Source of the DNA: Prochlorococcus sp. AG-355-A09
GTDB lineage: Bacteria; Cyanobacteriota; Cyanobacteriia; PCC-6307; Cyanobiaceae
Length of the DNA stretch: 49,980 nt
Direction: 5' to 3'
Assembly: GCA_003280995.1 (NCBI GenBank)
Contig: QCDG01000012.1
Coordinates: 1 to 49,980, forward strand
Of the stretch, positions 24,885-34,324 are shown piece by piece; position 1 is the first letter of the stretch, and every line of letters begins with the position of its first letter. The notes below the pieces were generated by a model. That model was not told the origin of the DNA. It made no database searches and saw nothing but the letters and a program-made list of their open reading frames with translations. Both the position numbers and the translations under genes were made by a program.

Positions 24885-26594
24885 ATGTCTTATAAAATTG
24901 ATAGAAAAACTTATGCTCAAACTTACGGACCCACTACCGGAGATAGAGTAAGGCTAGCTGATACCGAACTTTTTATAGAAGTAGAAAAGGATTTAACTAC
25001 ATACGGAGATGAAGTTAAATTTGGTGGTGGTAAAGTTATTCGAGATGGGATGGGACAGTCTCAAGTAAGAAGAGCTGATGGAGCTGTAGATACCGTAATA
25101 ACTAATGCTTTGATCGTAGATTGGTGGGGAATAATTAAGGCTGATGTGGGTATAAAAGATGGAATGATTTTTGAAATTGGTAAGGCTGGCAATCCTGATA
25201 TCCAGGATAATGTTGATATTGTTATTGGTGCATCAACAGAAGTAATTGCTGGAGAGGGGCATATTCTTACTGCAGGTTCAATAGATACCCATATTCACTT
25301 TATCTGTCCCCAACAAATTGAGACGGCACTAGCTTCTGGAATTACAACCATGTTGGGAGGAGGAACTGGACCTGCAACTGGAACAAATGCTACTACTTGT
25401 ACTCCGGGTTCATTCCACATTTCAAGAATGCTTCAATCTGCAGAAGCATTTCCTATGAATTTAGGTTTTTTTGGAAAAGGAAACTCAACAAATGAGGGCA
25501 ATCTTATTGATCAGGTTGAGGCTGGTGCATGTGGATTGAAGCTTCATGAGGATTGGGGAACCACTCCTTCTACAATAAATTCTTGTCTAAATGTTGCAGA
25601 TAAGTTTGACGTACAAGTATGTATTCATACTGATACTTTGAATGAGGCAGGCTTTGTTGAAGATACCATTAATGCTATTGCAGGAAGAACTATTCATACT
25701 TTTCATACCGAAGGAGCAGGTGGAGGTCATGCTCCAGATATTATAAAAATCTGTGGAGAAAGAAATGTTCTTCCTAGTAGTACAAATCCAACAAGACCTT
25801 ATACAAGGAACACATTAGAAGAACATCTTGACATGTTAATGGTTTGTCATCATTTAGATTCTAAAATCCCAGAAGACATTGCATTTGCTGAATCAAGGAT
25901 CAGAAGAGAGACTATTGCAGCTGAGGATATCTTGCATGATTTAGGTGCCTTTTCAATTATTGCTAGTGATTCTCAAGCTATGGGAAGAGTTGGTGAAGTG
26001 ATTACAAGAACTTTTCAAACCGCACATAAAATGAAAGTCCAAAGGGGACCGCTATCACAGGATTCTGATAGAAATGATAATTATCGAGTAAAGAGATATA
26101 TTTCTAAAGTCACAATTAATCCTGCAATAGCTCATGGTATTGATAAACATGTTGGGTCTATAGAAAAGGGTAAAATTGCGGATTTGGTATTGTGGAAACC
26201 TTCTTTTTTTGCGGTTAAGCCTGAATTAGTTGTTAAAGGAGGATCCATAGTTTGGTCCCAAATGGGTGACGCAAATGCTTCAATTCCTACTCCAGGTCCC
26301 GTACATGGTCGACCTATGTTTGCAAGTTTCGGCCAATCTCTAATTAAGAGTTCTTTTACCTTTTTAAGTAAAAATTCAATTGAACAAAATATTCCACATA
26401 AATTAGGCTTACAAAAGAAATGTATTGCCGTAGAAAATACCAGAAATATCAATAAATCAAACTTAAAACTTAATAGTAAACTACCAAATATTTCAGTTGA
26501 TCCTCAAACTTATGAAGTTTTTTCTGATGGAGAACTTCTTACTTGTGAACCCCTTGATGAAGTCCCAATGGCTCAGAGGTATTTTTTGCTTTAG
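24885..26594 (+). CDS. ureC: Urease alpha (catalytic) subunit UreC
   Basis: UreC carries the di-nickel active site. The 569 residues include the nickel ligands in [11 protein letters not shown] (two His), the carbamylated Lys in GLKLHEDWG, the His in [10 protein letters not shown] and [15 protein letters not shown], the flap His in [10 protein letters not shown] and the Asp in [10 protein letters not shown]. An intact urease implies a nickel requirement; no nickel transporter lies in this window. Its last 4 bp overlap the convergent gpgS. Confidence 0.98.
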   Translation: MSYKIDRKTYAQTYGPTTGDRVRLADTELFIEVEKDLTTYGDEVKFGGGKVIRDGMGQSQVRRADGAVDTVITNALIVDWWGIIKADVGIKDGMIFEIGKAGNPDIQDNVDIVIGASTEVIAGEGHILTAGSIDTHIHFICPQQIETALASGITTMLGGGTGPATGTNATTCTPGSFHISRMLQSAEAFPMNLGFFGKGNSTNEGNLIDQVEAGACGLKLHEDWGTTPSTINSCLNVADKFDVQVCIHTDTLNEAGFVEDTINAIAGRTIHTFHTEGAGGGHAPDIIKICGERNVLPSSTNPTRPYTRNTLEEHLDMLMVCHHLDSKIPEDIAFAESRIRRETIAAEDILHDLGAFSIIASDSQAMGRVGEVITRTFQTAHKMKVQRGPLSQDSDRNDNYRVKRYISKVTINPAIAHGIDKHVGSIEKGKIADLVLWKPSFFAVKPELVVKGGSIVWSQMGDANASIPTPGPVHGRPMFASFGQSLIKSSFTFLSKNSIEQNIPHKLGLQKKCIAVENTRNINKSNLKLNSKLPNISVDPQTYEVFSDGELLTCEPLDEVPMAQRYFLL

Positions 26595-27817
26595 AAGTTT
26601 TTAATTAATTCTTTTTCACTTATCTTTATGTCTTTTGACCCTGCAATAGCTAAATCTTCTTGCAGTTTGTTCTCACAAGAAAGAACTCTTGACCAACTTG
26701 GTAATTGAAGTGTAGTAGGACAAGCCAGATAATCTTCTGTAGCAGGTCTTAATAGTTTCGCAAACTTTTGTACTGATAATTCTTCTTCGTGCCTATCGTA
26801 TGGAAGTTGATTAACTGCTGAATCTAATCCAAATTGTTTTACCCGATCTTCTCCAACTCTTTTATAGAGAACTTCTAAAGTTGCTAGTTGAGTGCTAGTT
26901 AAGGTCTCGGCTTGATGCTCCATGAGACCTCTTAAAACACTTGAAAGTATTTCTGTACACATTTTTTGCAATCCTTCCTTAGAAGAATCACCAATATTCT
27001 TATGTTTATGATCAAATAAACCTAGGTCAACCTGGGCTATTTTGGAGGTCCTTACGTTTCTATAAACCTCTGATAATAAACCTATCTCTAAACCCCAGTC
27101 ACAAGGAATTCTTAAATTCATAGCAAGGTCTTTAGTAAAAGCAAACTCACCTGCTAGTGGATATCTAAATGATTGAAGATATTGTAAAAACGGACCCTTA
27201 CCAACTAACTGCTCAAGGCTTGCTAATAAAGGACCCACGAATAATCTTGTTGCTCTACCTTGTAATTGATTTGTTTCTAGAGACAATCTACTGTAAAAAG
27301 CTTTTACATATGATATTCCGTATGATTCATCCAGAAGTGGAAGTATCATTCTTGAAGGATATAAAGGACTAAAAGTTCTTATATCAGCATCAAAAAGAGC
27401 AACAACTTCTGATTTCCTAGTCGCAACTCCAATGCCTTGCCATACAGCCCATCCTTTACCTGGAGTTCCTAAAAGTTCTAATCCATTTTTTTCTTGGCTT
27501 TTTAATAGCTCAATTACAGAGGGAGAATTAGTCCATTGAACGTGAACAGGGAATGGCATTGAGTCAAAAAATGATTTTGCTGACTTAACTTGCTCAACAG
27601 TTTTTGCAGAGAGAGCAATTACTAATTCATTTAAACCTGTAAGGTTTTTTAAAACTTCTCTTATATCTTTTAATGCTGGACGTTCAAACTCTTCATATAA
27701 GCAAGGTATTAAAATGCTAGTTGGTCTTCTTTTAAGACTTTTGTTTAATTCTTTAAGTAAATTTCCTGTAACTCCATATTCATGTATTGTTGTGATTAAA
27801 CCTTGTTGAAAGTCCAT
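26591..27817 (-). CDS. gpgS: Glucosyl-3-phosphoglycerate synthase
   Basis: GpgS joins glucose from a nucleotide sugar to 3-phosphoglycerate, the first step to the compatible solute glucosylglycerate. The 408 residues show a GT81-type GT-A fold: [16 protein letters not shown], the metal-binding [12 protein letters not shown] near residue 147, and the acceptor region [27 protein letters not shown] (quoted in parts: [20 protein letters not shown]). The C-terminal 80 residues are helical. Divergent start 50 bp from the phosphorylase gene suggests joint control. Known in marine cyanobacteria, where glucosylglycerate is reported under nitrogen limitation. Confidence 0.9.
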   Translation of the reverse strand: MDFQQGLITTIHEYGVTGNLLKELNKSLKRRPTSILIPCLYEEFERPALKDIREVLKNLTGLNELVIALSAKTVEQVKSAKSFFDSMPFPVHVQWTNSPSVIELLKSQEKNGLELLGTPGKGWAVWQGIGVATRKSEVVALFDADIRTFSPLYPSRMILPLLDESYGISYVKAFYSRLSLETNQLQGRATRLFVGPLLASLEQLVGKGPFLQYLQSFRYPLAGEFAFTKDLAMNLRIPCDWGLEIGLLSEVYRNVRTSKIAQVDLGLFDHKHKNIGDSSKEGLQKMCTEILSSVLRGLMEHQAETLTSTQLATLEVLYKRVGEDRVKQFGLDSAVNQLPYDRHEEELSVQKFAKLLRPATEDYLACPTTLQLPSWSRVLSCENKLQEDLAIAGSKDIKISEKELIKNF

Positions 27818-27867
27818 TTTCTAATTGATGTGCAGAATGGTATTAATACTTCGATGATTTTTTCAAA

Positions 27868-29628
27868 GTGAAGCAAATTGATTCAGAGAAAAAATTAGAT
27901 AGATTAAAAATTAATAAATTGTTAAAAACAATTTATTCAAATCATACTACAGAAGAAATTAATTTTATTTCAAACCAATTATTACAGATTTTAGATGATT
28001 TCTCAGAGAAATCTGCTTATGAAGAAATAAGAGATAATCATAGGTGGAATGAATCTCACTCAGTTTTGATAACTTATGCAGATAGTATTTATAAAAATGG
28101 CGAGGCAACGTTAATAACTCTTAGGAAGTTATTAAGTAAACATTTTGGCAGTCTTTCTAAAGTTGTACATATTCTTCCTTTTTTGAAATCTACAAGTGAT
28201 GGAGGTTTCGCAGTCTCAAGTTATGATTCCTTAGAAGAAAAATTTGGTGGTTGGGATGACCTCAAAAGTATTTCTAAAAATCATCATTTGATGGCTGATT
28301 TAGTACTAAACCATGTCTCATCATCTCACCCATGGGTTCAACAATTTATTAAATCCCAAGAACCAGGCATATCAAATGTTTTTTCACCGAAACAAAATCT
28401 TGACTGGTCAAATGTAGTAAGACCTAGAAGTTCCTCTTTGTTTTCTCAAATTAATACTGATGACGGTCCTAAACAAGTTTGGACAACTTTTGGGCCAGAT
28501 CAAATTGATTTGAATTGGCATAATCCTAAAATGACTCTTGAGTTCTTAAATTTAATTACTACTTATTTATCTAATGGAATTAAGTGGTTAAGGCTTGATG
28601 CTGTAGGTTTTATATGGAAGGAATCAGGGACTACATGCTTACATTTACCTAAAGCACATTCAATTGTGAAACTCTTAAGAGTTCTTTTAAATAATCTTCT
28701 TGATGATGGAGTTTTAATAACAGAAACCAATGTTCCTCAGAAAGAAAATCTATCTTATCTCATTTCTGATGATGAAGCCCACATGGCATATAATTTCCCA
28801 TTGCCTCCTCTCCTACTAGAAGCAATTATTACTTCAAGAGCTGATATTCTAAACTCATGGATTTTTGATTGGCCCATATTACCTGAAGACACCACTTTAT
28901 TTAATTTCACTGCATCGCACGATGGTGTTGGTCTAAGAGCTCTTGAGGGTTTAATGAATGAGCAGAGAATTAAGGATTTATTAATTAATTGCGAGAAAAG
29001 AGGAGGATTAGTAAGTCATAGACGTTTATCAAATGGTGATGATAAACCTTATGAATTGAATATTAGTTGGTGGAGTGCAATGGAAGATTCTAGTAGAGAT
29101 GCTAAAAGATTTCAATATGAGAGATTTATTTTGAGTCAACTATTAGTAATGGCTCTGAAAGGAGTCCCTGCATTTTATTTGCCAGCATTACTAGCTTCAG
29201 AAAATGATATTAAAAGTTTTTCTATGACAGGTCAAAGAAGAGATTTAAATAGAGAAAAGTTTAAATCAGAAAATCTTTTAGCTGTTTTAAATAATCCTGA
29301 ATCTAATGCTAATAAAAACCTAAAATATCTTCGTAGCGCTATGGATGTCCGATCAGAATTGAAGCAATTTCACCCTTGTTCACAAATGAAATGTTTGTCT
29401 AAAGGTAGAAGTGATATTGTTGTAATAAAAAGAGGTATAGGCCCTGAGTCTGTTTTTGCAATCCATAATATGACTGAAAATAAAATTAATTATCAATTGA
29501 ATGATAATGATCTACCAAAAATAATTGATAATGATTTCAATACCCGTGATTTTTTAACATCAACTAAATATAATTGCAAAAATATTAGTCTTGATCCTTT
29601 TCAAGTAATTTGGCTTAGTGCTCTATAA
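27868..29628 (+). CDS. GH13_18 phosphorylase (probable glucosylglycerate phosphorylase)
   Basis: The 586-residue alpha-amylase-superfamily enzyme has the sucrose-phosphorylase layout of GH13_18: nucleophile Asp244 in WLRLDAVGFIW, acid/base Glu286 in LITETNVPQ, and the transition-state residue in SHDGVGLR (His351-Asp352). Members split alpha-glucosides with phosphate to give glucose-1-phosphate. Sucrose or glucosylglycerate are candidate substrates; its place in front of gpgP and a glycerate kinase, and opposite gpgS, favours glucosylglycerate. It starts with GTG at 27868. Confidence 0.82.
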   Translation: MKQIDSEKKLDRLKINKLLKTIYSNHTTEEINFISNQLLQILDDFSEKSAYEEIRDNHRWNESHSVLITYADSIYKNGEATLITLRKLLSKHFGSLSKVVHILPFLKSTSDGGFAVSSYDSLEEKFGGWDDLKSISKNHHLMADLVLNHVSSSHPWVQQFIKSQEPGISNVFSPKQNLDWSNVVRPRSSSLFSQINTDDGPKQVWTTFGPDQIDLNWHNPKMTLEFLNLITTYLSNGIKWLRLDAVGFIWKESGTTCLHLPKAHSIVKLLRVLLNNLLDDGVLITETNVPQKENLSYLISDDEAHMAYNFPLPPLLLEAIITSRADILNSWIFDWPILPEDTTLFNFTASHDGVGLRALEGLMNEQRIKDLLINCEKRGGLVSHRRLSNGDDKPYELNISWWSAMEDSSRDAKRFQYERFILSQLLVMALKGVPAFYLPALLASENDIKSFSMTGQRRDLNREKFKSENLLAVLNNPESNANKNLKYLRSAMDVRSELKQFHPCSQMKCLSKGRSDIVVIKRGIGPESVFAIHNMTENKINYQLNDNDLPKIIDNDFNTRDFLTSTKYNCKNISLDPFQVIWLSAL

Positions 29629-29630
29629 AA

Positions 29631-30428
29631 ATGATAGAAAATTCTTCTATTTGGGTAGTAAGTGATGTAGATGGTACTTTAATGGATCACTCATATGATT
29701 TATCACCTGCTAAAGAAACTATAAAAAAACTACAAAAATTATCTATACCAGTAATTCTTTGTACAAGCAAAACCGCTTCTGAAGTAAAAGTTATTAGAAA
29801 AGAACTTAACTTGACGGATCCTTATATTGTTGAGAATGGTGCGGCAATATATGGTGAATCTCTTAAAAGAGTAAATGGAGAAATTATTCTTGGAATAAAA
29901 TACGAATCTCTTGAAGAAATCTTAAATTTTATTTCTAAAGAAATTGATTACAAACTTACTCCTCTTAATAATCTCACTGATCAAGAAGCCACTCAGCTTA
30001 CAGGTTTAGTAGGCAACTCATTGAACTTAATGCGTGATAGACACTGGAGCATGCCTTTTTTAAATCCGCCAAGTTATTTAGAAGAGAAAATTAATATCTG
30101 TTGTAAAAAATTCAATGTTGATATTTTTAAGGGCAATAGAATGAGTCACTTATTATCTACAAAATCCAATAAAGGGAAAGCAATAAATGCTCTTAAAGAA
30201 TATTCAAATGTTCATAATATTGAAATTATAGGTTTAGGCGATTCTCCAAATGATTTGCCTCTACTTTTAAACTCAGATATTAGAATAATTATTCCTGGAA
30301 TAGATGGACCTAACTTAAATTTACTAGATCAATTAAAAGATTTCGAATTTACTCTGGCTTCTGAACCAAATGGATATGGTTGGAAAAATGAAATCAATAA
30401 ATTTATAAATAAGCGAGAACTAAGTTAG
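29631..30428 (+). CDS. gpgP: Glucosyl-3-phosphoglycerate phosphatase (HAD family)
   Basis: The 265-residue HAD phosphatase belongs to the mannosyl-/glucosyl-3-phosphoglycerate phosphatase type. Motif I VVSDVDGTLMDH (residues 9-20) holds the two Asp, motif II is VILCTSKTASEV, motif III Lys lies near STKSNKGKA, and motif IV is GLGDSPNDLPLL. It removes the phosphate from the GpgS product to yield glucosylglycerate. It starts 2 bp after the phosphorylase stop, clearly in one operon. Confidence 0.85.
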   Translation: MIENSSIWVVSDVDGTLMDHSYDLSPAKETIKKLQKLSIPVILCTSKTASEVKVIRKELNLTDPYIVENGAAIYGESLKRVNGEIILGIKYESLEEILNFISKEIDYKLTPLNNLTDQEATQLTGLVGNSLNLMRDRHWSMPFLNPPSYLEEKINICCKKFNVDIFKGNRMSHLLSTKSNKGKAINALKEYSNVHNIEIIGLGDSPNDLPLLLNSDIRIIIPGIDGPNLNLLDQLKDFEFTLASEPNGYGWKNEINKFINKRELS

Positions 30429-30432
30429 AAAG

Positions 30433-31374
30433 ATGAAAGATTTAGATATTAATTTTCCTCTTGAAAAATTTGAAAAATTAATTATTGATATTGGTTGGGA
30501 ATCCTTGGATGATTGGTTCGATTTTTGGAATAATAAAAGAAATATTCTTTCAATTGATCAATATTGGAACAATAAGGTAAATGATGATTGGATTTGGGGT
30601 TTGGCTTTACCTCTTTTATCTCAGGCTTATAAATTGCAAAATAATTCTGATAGAAAAATTATTGGAATCTCAGCTCTGCCTGGCACAGGTAAAACAACAC
30701 TAGGTAAATGGCTCGAAGCTATATCTTTAAAATTAAACTTCAAAATTGCGGTTATTTCAATTGACGACTTTTATCTCCCGTCAAATGAAATGAAATTAGC
30801 AATTCAGAATAATCCTTGGAATGTTTCAAGAGGTTTCCCTGGAAGTCACTCAGTAAAATTAATGCATGAAAAATTATTAAATTGGAAGATAAATGGAAAA
30901 TTAAATGTACCAGTTTTCGACAAATCTTTAAGAAATGGTTTAGGAGATAGATCTCATTGGAGATTAGATAATCCTGATTTATTAATTCTTGAGGGATGGT
31001 TTTTGGGAATAAAACCTTATTCTACTGACATAAATGATCGACCCAAAAATACAACAAATTTGAGTCTTCATGAATCATCTTATGTATTAAAAATTCAAAA
31101 TAACCTACAAGAATATTTAGATATTTGGAGTTTAATAGACAATATTTGGCACTTAAAGCCATTGAAGATTGAATATATGAATATATGGAAAACAAATCAG
31201 GAAAAAGAAATGTTTTTACAGAAAGGTAACGCCCTTAAAGATGAAAATTTATGTAATTTCTTGAGAATGCTCAATGTCTCAATTCCTCATAAAAGTTTTG
31301 ATGTTATAAAATCCTATGCGCTTTTATTAATTGATCAAGAAAGAAAGTTAGTTGAGGCTGGATTGAATTTATAG
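30433..31374 (+). CDS. D-glycerate 3-kinase (GLYK type)
   Basis: The 313-residue protein resembles the plant-type GLYK kinases that make 3-phosphoglycerate from glycerate and ATP. The P-loop ISALPGTGKTTLGKWL lies near residue 80, followed by SIDDFYLP, the substrate region RGFPGSHSVKL, VPVFDKSLRNGLGDRSHW and LLILEGWFLG. It starts 4 bp after gpgP. It would recycle glycerate set free by the phosphorylase; a photorespiratory role is also possible. Confidence 0.85.
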   Translation: MKDLDINFPLEKFEKLIIDIGWESLDDWFDFWNNKRNILSIDQYWNNKVNDDWIWGLALPLLSQAYKLQNNSDRKIIGISALPGTGKTTLGKWLEAISLKLNFKIAVISIDDFYLPSNEMKLAIQNNPWNVSRGFPGSHSVKLMHEKLLNWKINGKLNVPVFDKSLRNGLGDRSHWRLDNPDLLILEGWFLGIKPYSTDINDRPKNTTNLSLHESSYVLKIQNNLQEYLDIWSLIDNIWHLKPLKIEYMNIWKTNQEKEMFLQKGNALKDENLCNFLRMLNVSIPHKSFDVIKSYALLLIDQERKLVEAGLNL

Positions 31375-31465
31375 TATTTTTTAAATTTCTTTTTTTTCAG
31401 TAATTTTTTATACATTTTTTTTAGTTCTTAATAGTGTTTAATTATTTATATTTTGCTTCTTAGGA

Positions 31466-31693
31466 ATGGTTGAGTTTTCTTACAAAAATGAAGGCTGTAG
31501 GATGGTTGTCTTGAGATGTATTGGTCCATCAAATTTTTTCTTAGAAAGAGTTTTATTTCCAACTGACATTCTTACTTTTATGGCCCCAAATGATTCAAGA
31601 GTTGAAATCTGGGGAAATGAATTATATGGTCCTAAGTTGGAAGAGAGAATAAGAATTTCTGCTGATAACGAAGATTCGACTTTAGTAGCATAA
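31466..31693 (+). CDS. DUF1830-like small protein (75 aa)
   Basis: The protein resembles DUF1830, a small cyanobacteria-only family: MVVLRCIGPSNFFLERVLFP followed by DILTFMAPNDSRVEIWG is its typical beta-rich core. No catalytic residues are known. It is soluble, with no signal peptide. Function unknown. Confidence 0.72.
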   Translation: MVEFSYKNEGCRMVVLRCIGPSNFFLERVLFPTDILTFMAPNDSRVEIWGNELYGPKLEERIRISADNEDSTLVA

Positions 31694-31782
31694 AATAGAT
31701 ATTATCTAATTGTCTTCGAGTCAAAATTTTTTACAAATACCTATTTTTTATTGATATTATCAAACTAGTTTTAGTTTTATAG

Positions 31783-31908
31783 ATGTATTATTTTTCTTCC
31801 TTTGCAATAGGTGGTTTCGTTCCTTCTGCAGCTATCGCTGGTGTTTTACTTCTAGTTGGTTTAGGAGCCTTTTTTTATCTTGGTATTAAAGGACCTACAG
31901 ATTATTAA
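31783..31908 (+). CDS. Single-span membrane micro-protein (41 aa)
   Basis: ATG 31783 to TAA 31908 encodes a short N-terminus (MYYFSSFAIGG), one Ala/Gly/Val-rich helix (FVPSAAIAGVLLLVGLGAFF) and a conserved-looking end YLGIKGPTDY. Length, helix and ending are like small subunits of photosynthetic complexes. I compared it in memory with PetG, PetL, PetM, PetN, PsbX, PsbY, PsaI and PsaM and it matches none, so I leave it unnamed. Confidence 0.62.
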   Translation: MYYFSSFAIGGFVPSAAIAGVLLLVGLGAFFYLGIKGPTDY

Positions 31909-31970
31909 ACATGGGTTAATTAAAAATTGTAATTTTAAATTTTTATAACCTTCTTGAATTATTTAACATT

Positions 31971-32105
31971 ATGGATTTAACAACTATTTTATTTATATTA
32001 AGCTTACCTTTCGTTTTATTAACGGTTTATTTTGGAACAAAAAATGATTTTTACGAGAGTGAAAACTATAAAGGAGATGGTTGTGCTCACGATGTTAAAA
32101 GATAA
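31971..32105 (+). CDS. Single-span membrane micro-protein (44 aa)
   Basis: ATG 31971 to TAA 32105. A hydrophobic N-terminal helix (LTTILFILSLPFVLLTVYFG) is followed by a polar tail with one Cys and His (NYKGDGCAHDVKR). It follows the 41-residue gene by 62 bp on the same strand and may be cotranscribed with it. Not recognised. Confidence 0.55.
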   Translation: MDLTTILFILSLPFVLLTVYFGTKNDFYESENYKGDGCAHDVKR

Positions 32106-32449
32106 CTTTATTACTAATTACCACTAAACACACAGGTCCATTTACTATTAAATTGCCAAAAAGGTTTGTATATTTGATTAGCGATTTTTCATCTGCCTTA
32201 TTATAAGTATATAAATTTTTTATGGGAATAGATGTAAGGTAAGACTTCTTATACCACTAACCTCTGGCCTTCCTCCAGACCCTTGTCTATAAGTTCAAAT
32301 TATTAACAAATAGTTAGCTTTCGCAGAACCAGAAAAGATTAAGGAAAAAGAATAAATAATATTAAGATAAACTTTTTGTTCATTTTTTTATACTAGTTTT
32401 AATTTTTAAATGTAAATTGCTATTAATTGATTATGTAATTTAATAATTT
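32106..32449. other. 344-bp gap before uppP
   Basis: No frame above 20 codons looks real. A hairpin TCTGG-N7-CCAGA with loop CCTTCCT lies at 32263-32279 and is described as a separate feature. The last 120 bp are plain AT-rich leader of uppP. Confidence 0.5.
32263..32279 (+). ncRNA. Hairpin with CCUUCCU loop, possible small RNA element
   Basis: The stem TCTGG/CCAGA encloses the pyrimidine loop CCTTCCT, which is complementary to Shine-Dalgarno sequences (AGGAAGG). The region is locally GC-richer than its surroundings and has no gene. No promoter or terminator is evident, so the limits of any RNA are unknown. Confidence 0.25.
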
Positions 32450-33250
32450 TTGGAATATTTAAAATTTGTTTTATATGGATTAATTCAAGGTTTGACGGAA
32501 TTTATCCCTGTAAGCAGTACAGCCCATTTGAAAATTATATCTCTTTTCTTAGGTATTGATGATCCTGGAGCATCTTTGTCCGCTACTATTCAACTTGGCA
32601 GTGTTTTAGCAATAGCTTGGTATTTTAGGAATGATATTTTTAATTTCAGAAGTCATTCTTCCCAAAAATTTCTTAAATATCTCTTGCATGAAAGATTAAT
32701 AAGGTCAATTTTGATTGGCACCATACCAATTGTTTTGCTTGGTGGGAGTATAAAAATATTTATCCCTTCTTTTTTTGAAAATGTTCTTCGTTCAAATTTA
32801 TCAATAGCATTGGTCTCTTTTCTAATGGCTTTTTTTATGTACTTGGCAGATAGTTCTAAAAGAGGTTCTATTAATATTAAAAACCATAATTATTCAAATA
32901 GTTTATTGATAGGTTTCTTTCAAGCATTTGCAATTTTTCCTGGCGTTTCAAGATCGGGGGTCACTATTTCTAGTGCTTTAATATCAGGATGGGAAAGAGG
33001 TGATGCTGCGAAATTTTCTTTTCTTTTAGGGATACCAGCTATTTCTCTTGCTGCGATTGTTGAGTTTATTTCTTCTTTTAATGATGTTTTTTTACTAAGT
33101 TTTTTACCACTTTTCGTTGGTCTTATTACTACATTTTTATCCTCTTTATTAGCAATAGATTTCTTATTAAAGTTTTTTTCTTCAAATGGATTGAAAATAT
33201 TTATTATCTATCGAGTATTTTTTGGTATAGTAATTCTTTTGAATTTATAA
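32450..33250 (+). CDS. uppP: Undecaprenyl-diphosphatase
   Basis: UppP (BacA) removes a phosphate from undecaprenyl diphosphate so that the lipid carrier can be reused for peptidoglycan and other surface polymers. The 266-residue, multi-span protein has the two signatures: LTEFIPVSSTAHLKI (residues 14-28) and FPGVSRSGVTISSALISGW near residue 165. It starts at TTG (32450); no ATG lies near, which is frequent in this genome. Confidence 0.95.
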   Translation: MEYLKFVLYGLIQGLTEFIPVSSTAHLKIISLFLGIDDPGASLSATIQLGSVLAIAWYFRNDIFNFRSHSSQKFLKYLLHERLIRSILIGTIPIVLLGGSIKIFIPSFFENVLRSNLSIALVSFLMAFFMYLADSSKRGSINIKNHNYSNSLLIGFFQAFAIFPGVSRSGVTISSALISGWERGDAAKFSFLLGIPAISLAAIVEFISSFNDVFLLSFLPLFVGLITTFLSSLLAIDFLLKFFSSNGLKIFIIYRVFFGIVILLNL

Positions 33251-33306
33251 TTGACTTTAAAAAAAAATTTTTGCAATTATGTTAAGGTTTTAAAAAATTC
33301 TTTCTA

Positions 33307-33459
33307 ATGAACATTTTTATATCTTTCCAATTAGGTGAAGTGGAAGTTTCAAATTTAACTATATTGGTTTTAGCTTTTTTTTCTTCTTTTACATTTATAG
33401 CAGTAGGCATAAGTTCATATAAACTATATAAATCGCTTATAAATGAAGACGATAAATAA
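33307..33459 (+). CDS. Small single-span membrane protein (50 aa)
   Basis: ATG 33307 to TAA 33459, between uppP and tRNA-Pro. The N-terminal 17 residues are polar (MNIFISFQLGEVEVSNL), then a helix (TILVLAFFSSFTFIAVGI) and a cytosolic-like tail (YKLYKSLINEDDK). Probably real given the good helix and charged end. Family not recognised. Confidence 0.55.
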   Translation: MNIFISFQLGEVEVSNLTILVLAFFSSFTFIAVGISSYKLYKSLINEDDK

Positions 33460-33460
33460 T

Positions 33461-33533
33461 CGGAACGGCGGGATTTGAACCCACGACCCCCACTACCCCA
33501 AAGTGGTGCGCTACCAAACTGCGCTACGCCCCG
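33461..33533 (-). tRNA. tRNA-Pro(GGG)
   Basis: The minus strand folds into a full cloverleaf of 73 nt: acceptor CGGGGCG paired with CGTTCCG (two G-U pairs), D-arm GCGC/GCGC with the loop AGTTTGGTA, anticodon stem CCACT/AGTGG with loop TTGGGGT and anticodon GGG, and T-arm GTGGG-TTCAAAT-CCCGC. The CCA end is not encoded. GGG reads the proline codons CCC and CCU. Confidence 0.96.
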
Positions 33534-33560
33534 TCTCTTTACTATAAAGATTAGATTGAT

Positions 33561-34289
33561 TTAAATGTTATTCTTTATAGGATTGTTATCAGATATCAAT
33601 ACACACTTGTCAACTTCCCAATTAAAGTTTTCCCATATATGGTCTTCTAATTTATAATTGCTTCCAGGAAAGACTCCTAACTTAATTTTTGTAGGTGAAG
33701 CAGAACAATACTGCCTGCTCCCAGCTGATGCAAGATATTGTTGATGGTATTGTTCCGCATAAAAATATGAATTAATCATTTTTATTTCCGTTTCAATCAT
33801 ACCAAGATTTTTTTTGCTTAGTTCCGTTTGATATTGTTCTTTACTGGCTAATATGGTTTTAATATTATTTTCATTTTTGTAATATATTGCTGATCTATAT
33901 TGTGTTCCAAAATCATTACCTTGTCTGTTTTTTTGAGTAGGGTCGTGACATTCCCAAAACATTTTTAACAAATCACTTACATCTATTTCCCTTTTGTCCC
34001 ATACAACTCTTACAACTTCTGAATGACCAGTTAAGCCAGAACATACTTCATAATAAGTTGGGTTGTTTTTTTCACCTCCAGCGTAACCTACAGAAGTTGT
34101 GACAACTCCAGGAAGTTTCCAAAAGCATTTTTCAGCTCCCCAGAAACAACCACATCCAAAAATAATTTCATCTTCCTCTAAATTAGGATCTTTTTTGATA
34201 TCTGTTTTTAATATTCTATGTAATGAATAAGCATCATTAGTTAAATTAATCTCATCATTACTCATAATATTTTTCAGGAATTTAAACAT
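33561..34289 (-). CDS. msrA: Peptide methionine sulfoxide reductase MsrA
   Basis: MsrA reduces methionine-S-sulfoxide in damaged proteins. The catalytic loop is FGCGCFWGAEKCFWKLPG (active Cys in GCFWG), followed by TSVGYAGGEKNNPTYYEVC, HSEVVRVVWD and FWECHDPTQKNRQGNDFGTQ, all family motifs. The resolving Cys may lie in the C-terminal region (RQYCSASPT). The chosen ATG is 34289 (a TTG two codons upstream is in frame); the first 40 residues form an N-terminal extension before the catalytic domain. It lies 35 bp upstream of the exporter gene's end on the same strand. Confidence 0.93.
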   Translation of the reverse strand: MFKFLKNIMSNDEINLTNDAYSLHRILKTDIKKDPNLEEDEIIFGCGCFWGAEKCFWKLPGVVTTSVGYAGGEKNNPTYYEVCSGLTGHSEVVRVVWDKREIDVSDLLKMFWECHDPTQKNRQGNDFGTQYRSAIYYKNENNIKTILASKEQYQTELSKKNLGMIETEIKMINSYFYAEQYHQQYLASAGSRQYCSASPTKIKLGVFPGSNYKLEDHIWENFNWEVDKCVLISDNNPIKNNI

Positions 34290-34324
34290 ATTCAAATTTT
34301 TGTATTATAACTAAAAAATTAATT

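Noticed and set aside
16282..26594. Urea gene block as a recently acquired genomic island
   Set aside because: The urt and ure gene order, spacing and composition look native, and no integrase, repeat or tRNA flanks them; a tRNA occurs only at 33.5 kb, far away.
32222..32300. A TTCAAAT sequence suggesting a tRNA T-loop before uppP
   Set aside because: No acceptor, D or anticodon stem can be formed around it; the only tRNA fold I find is at 33461-33533.
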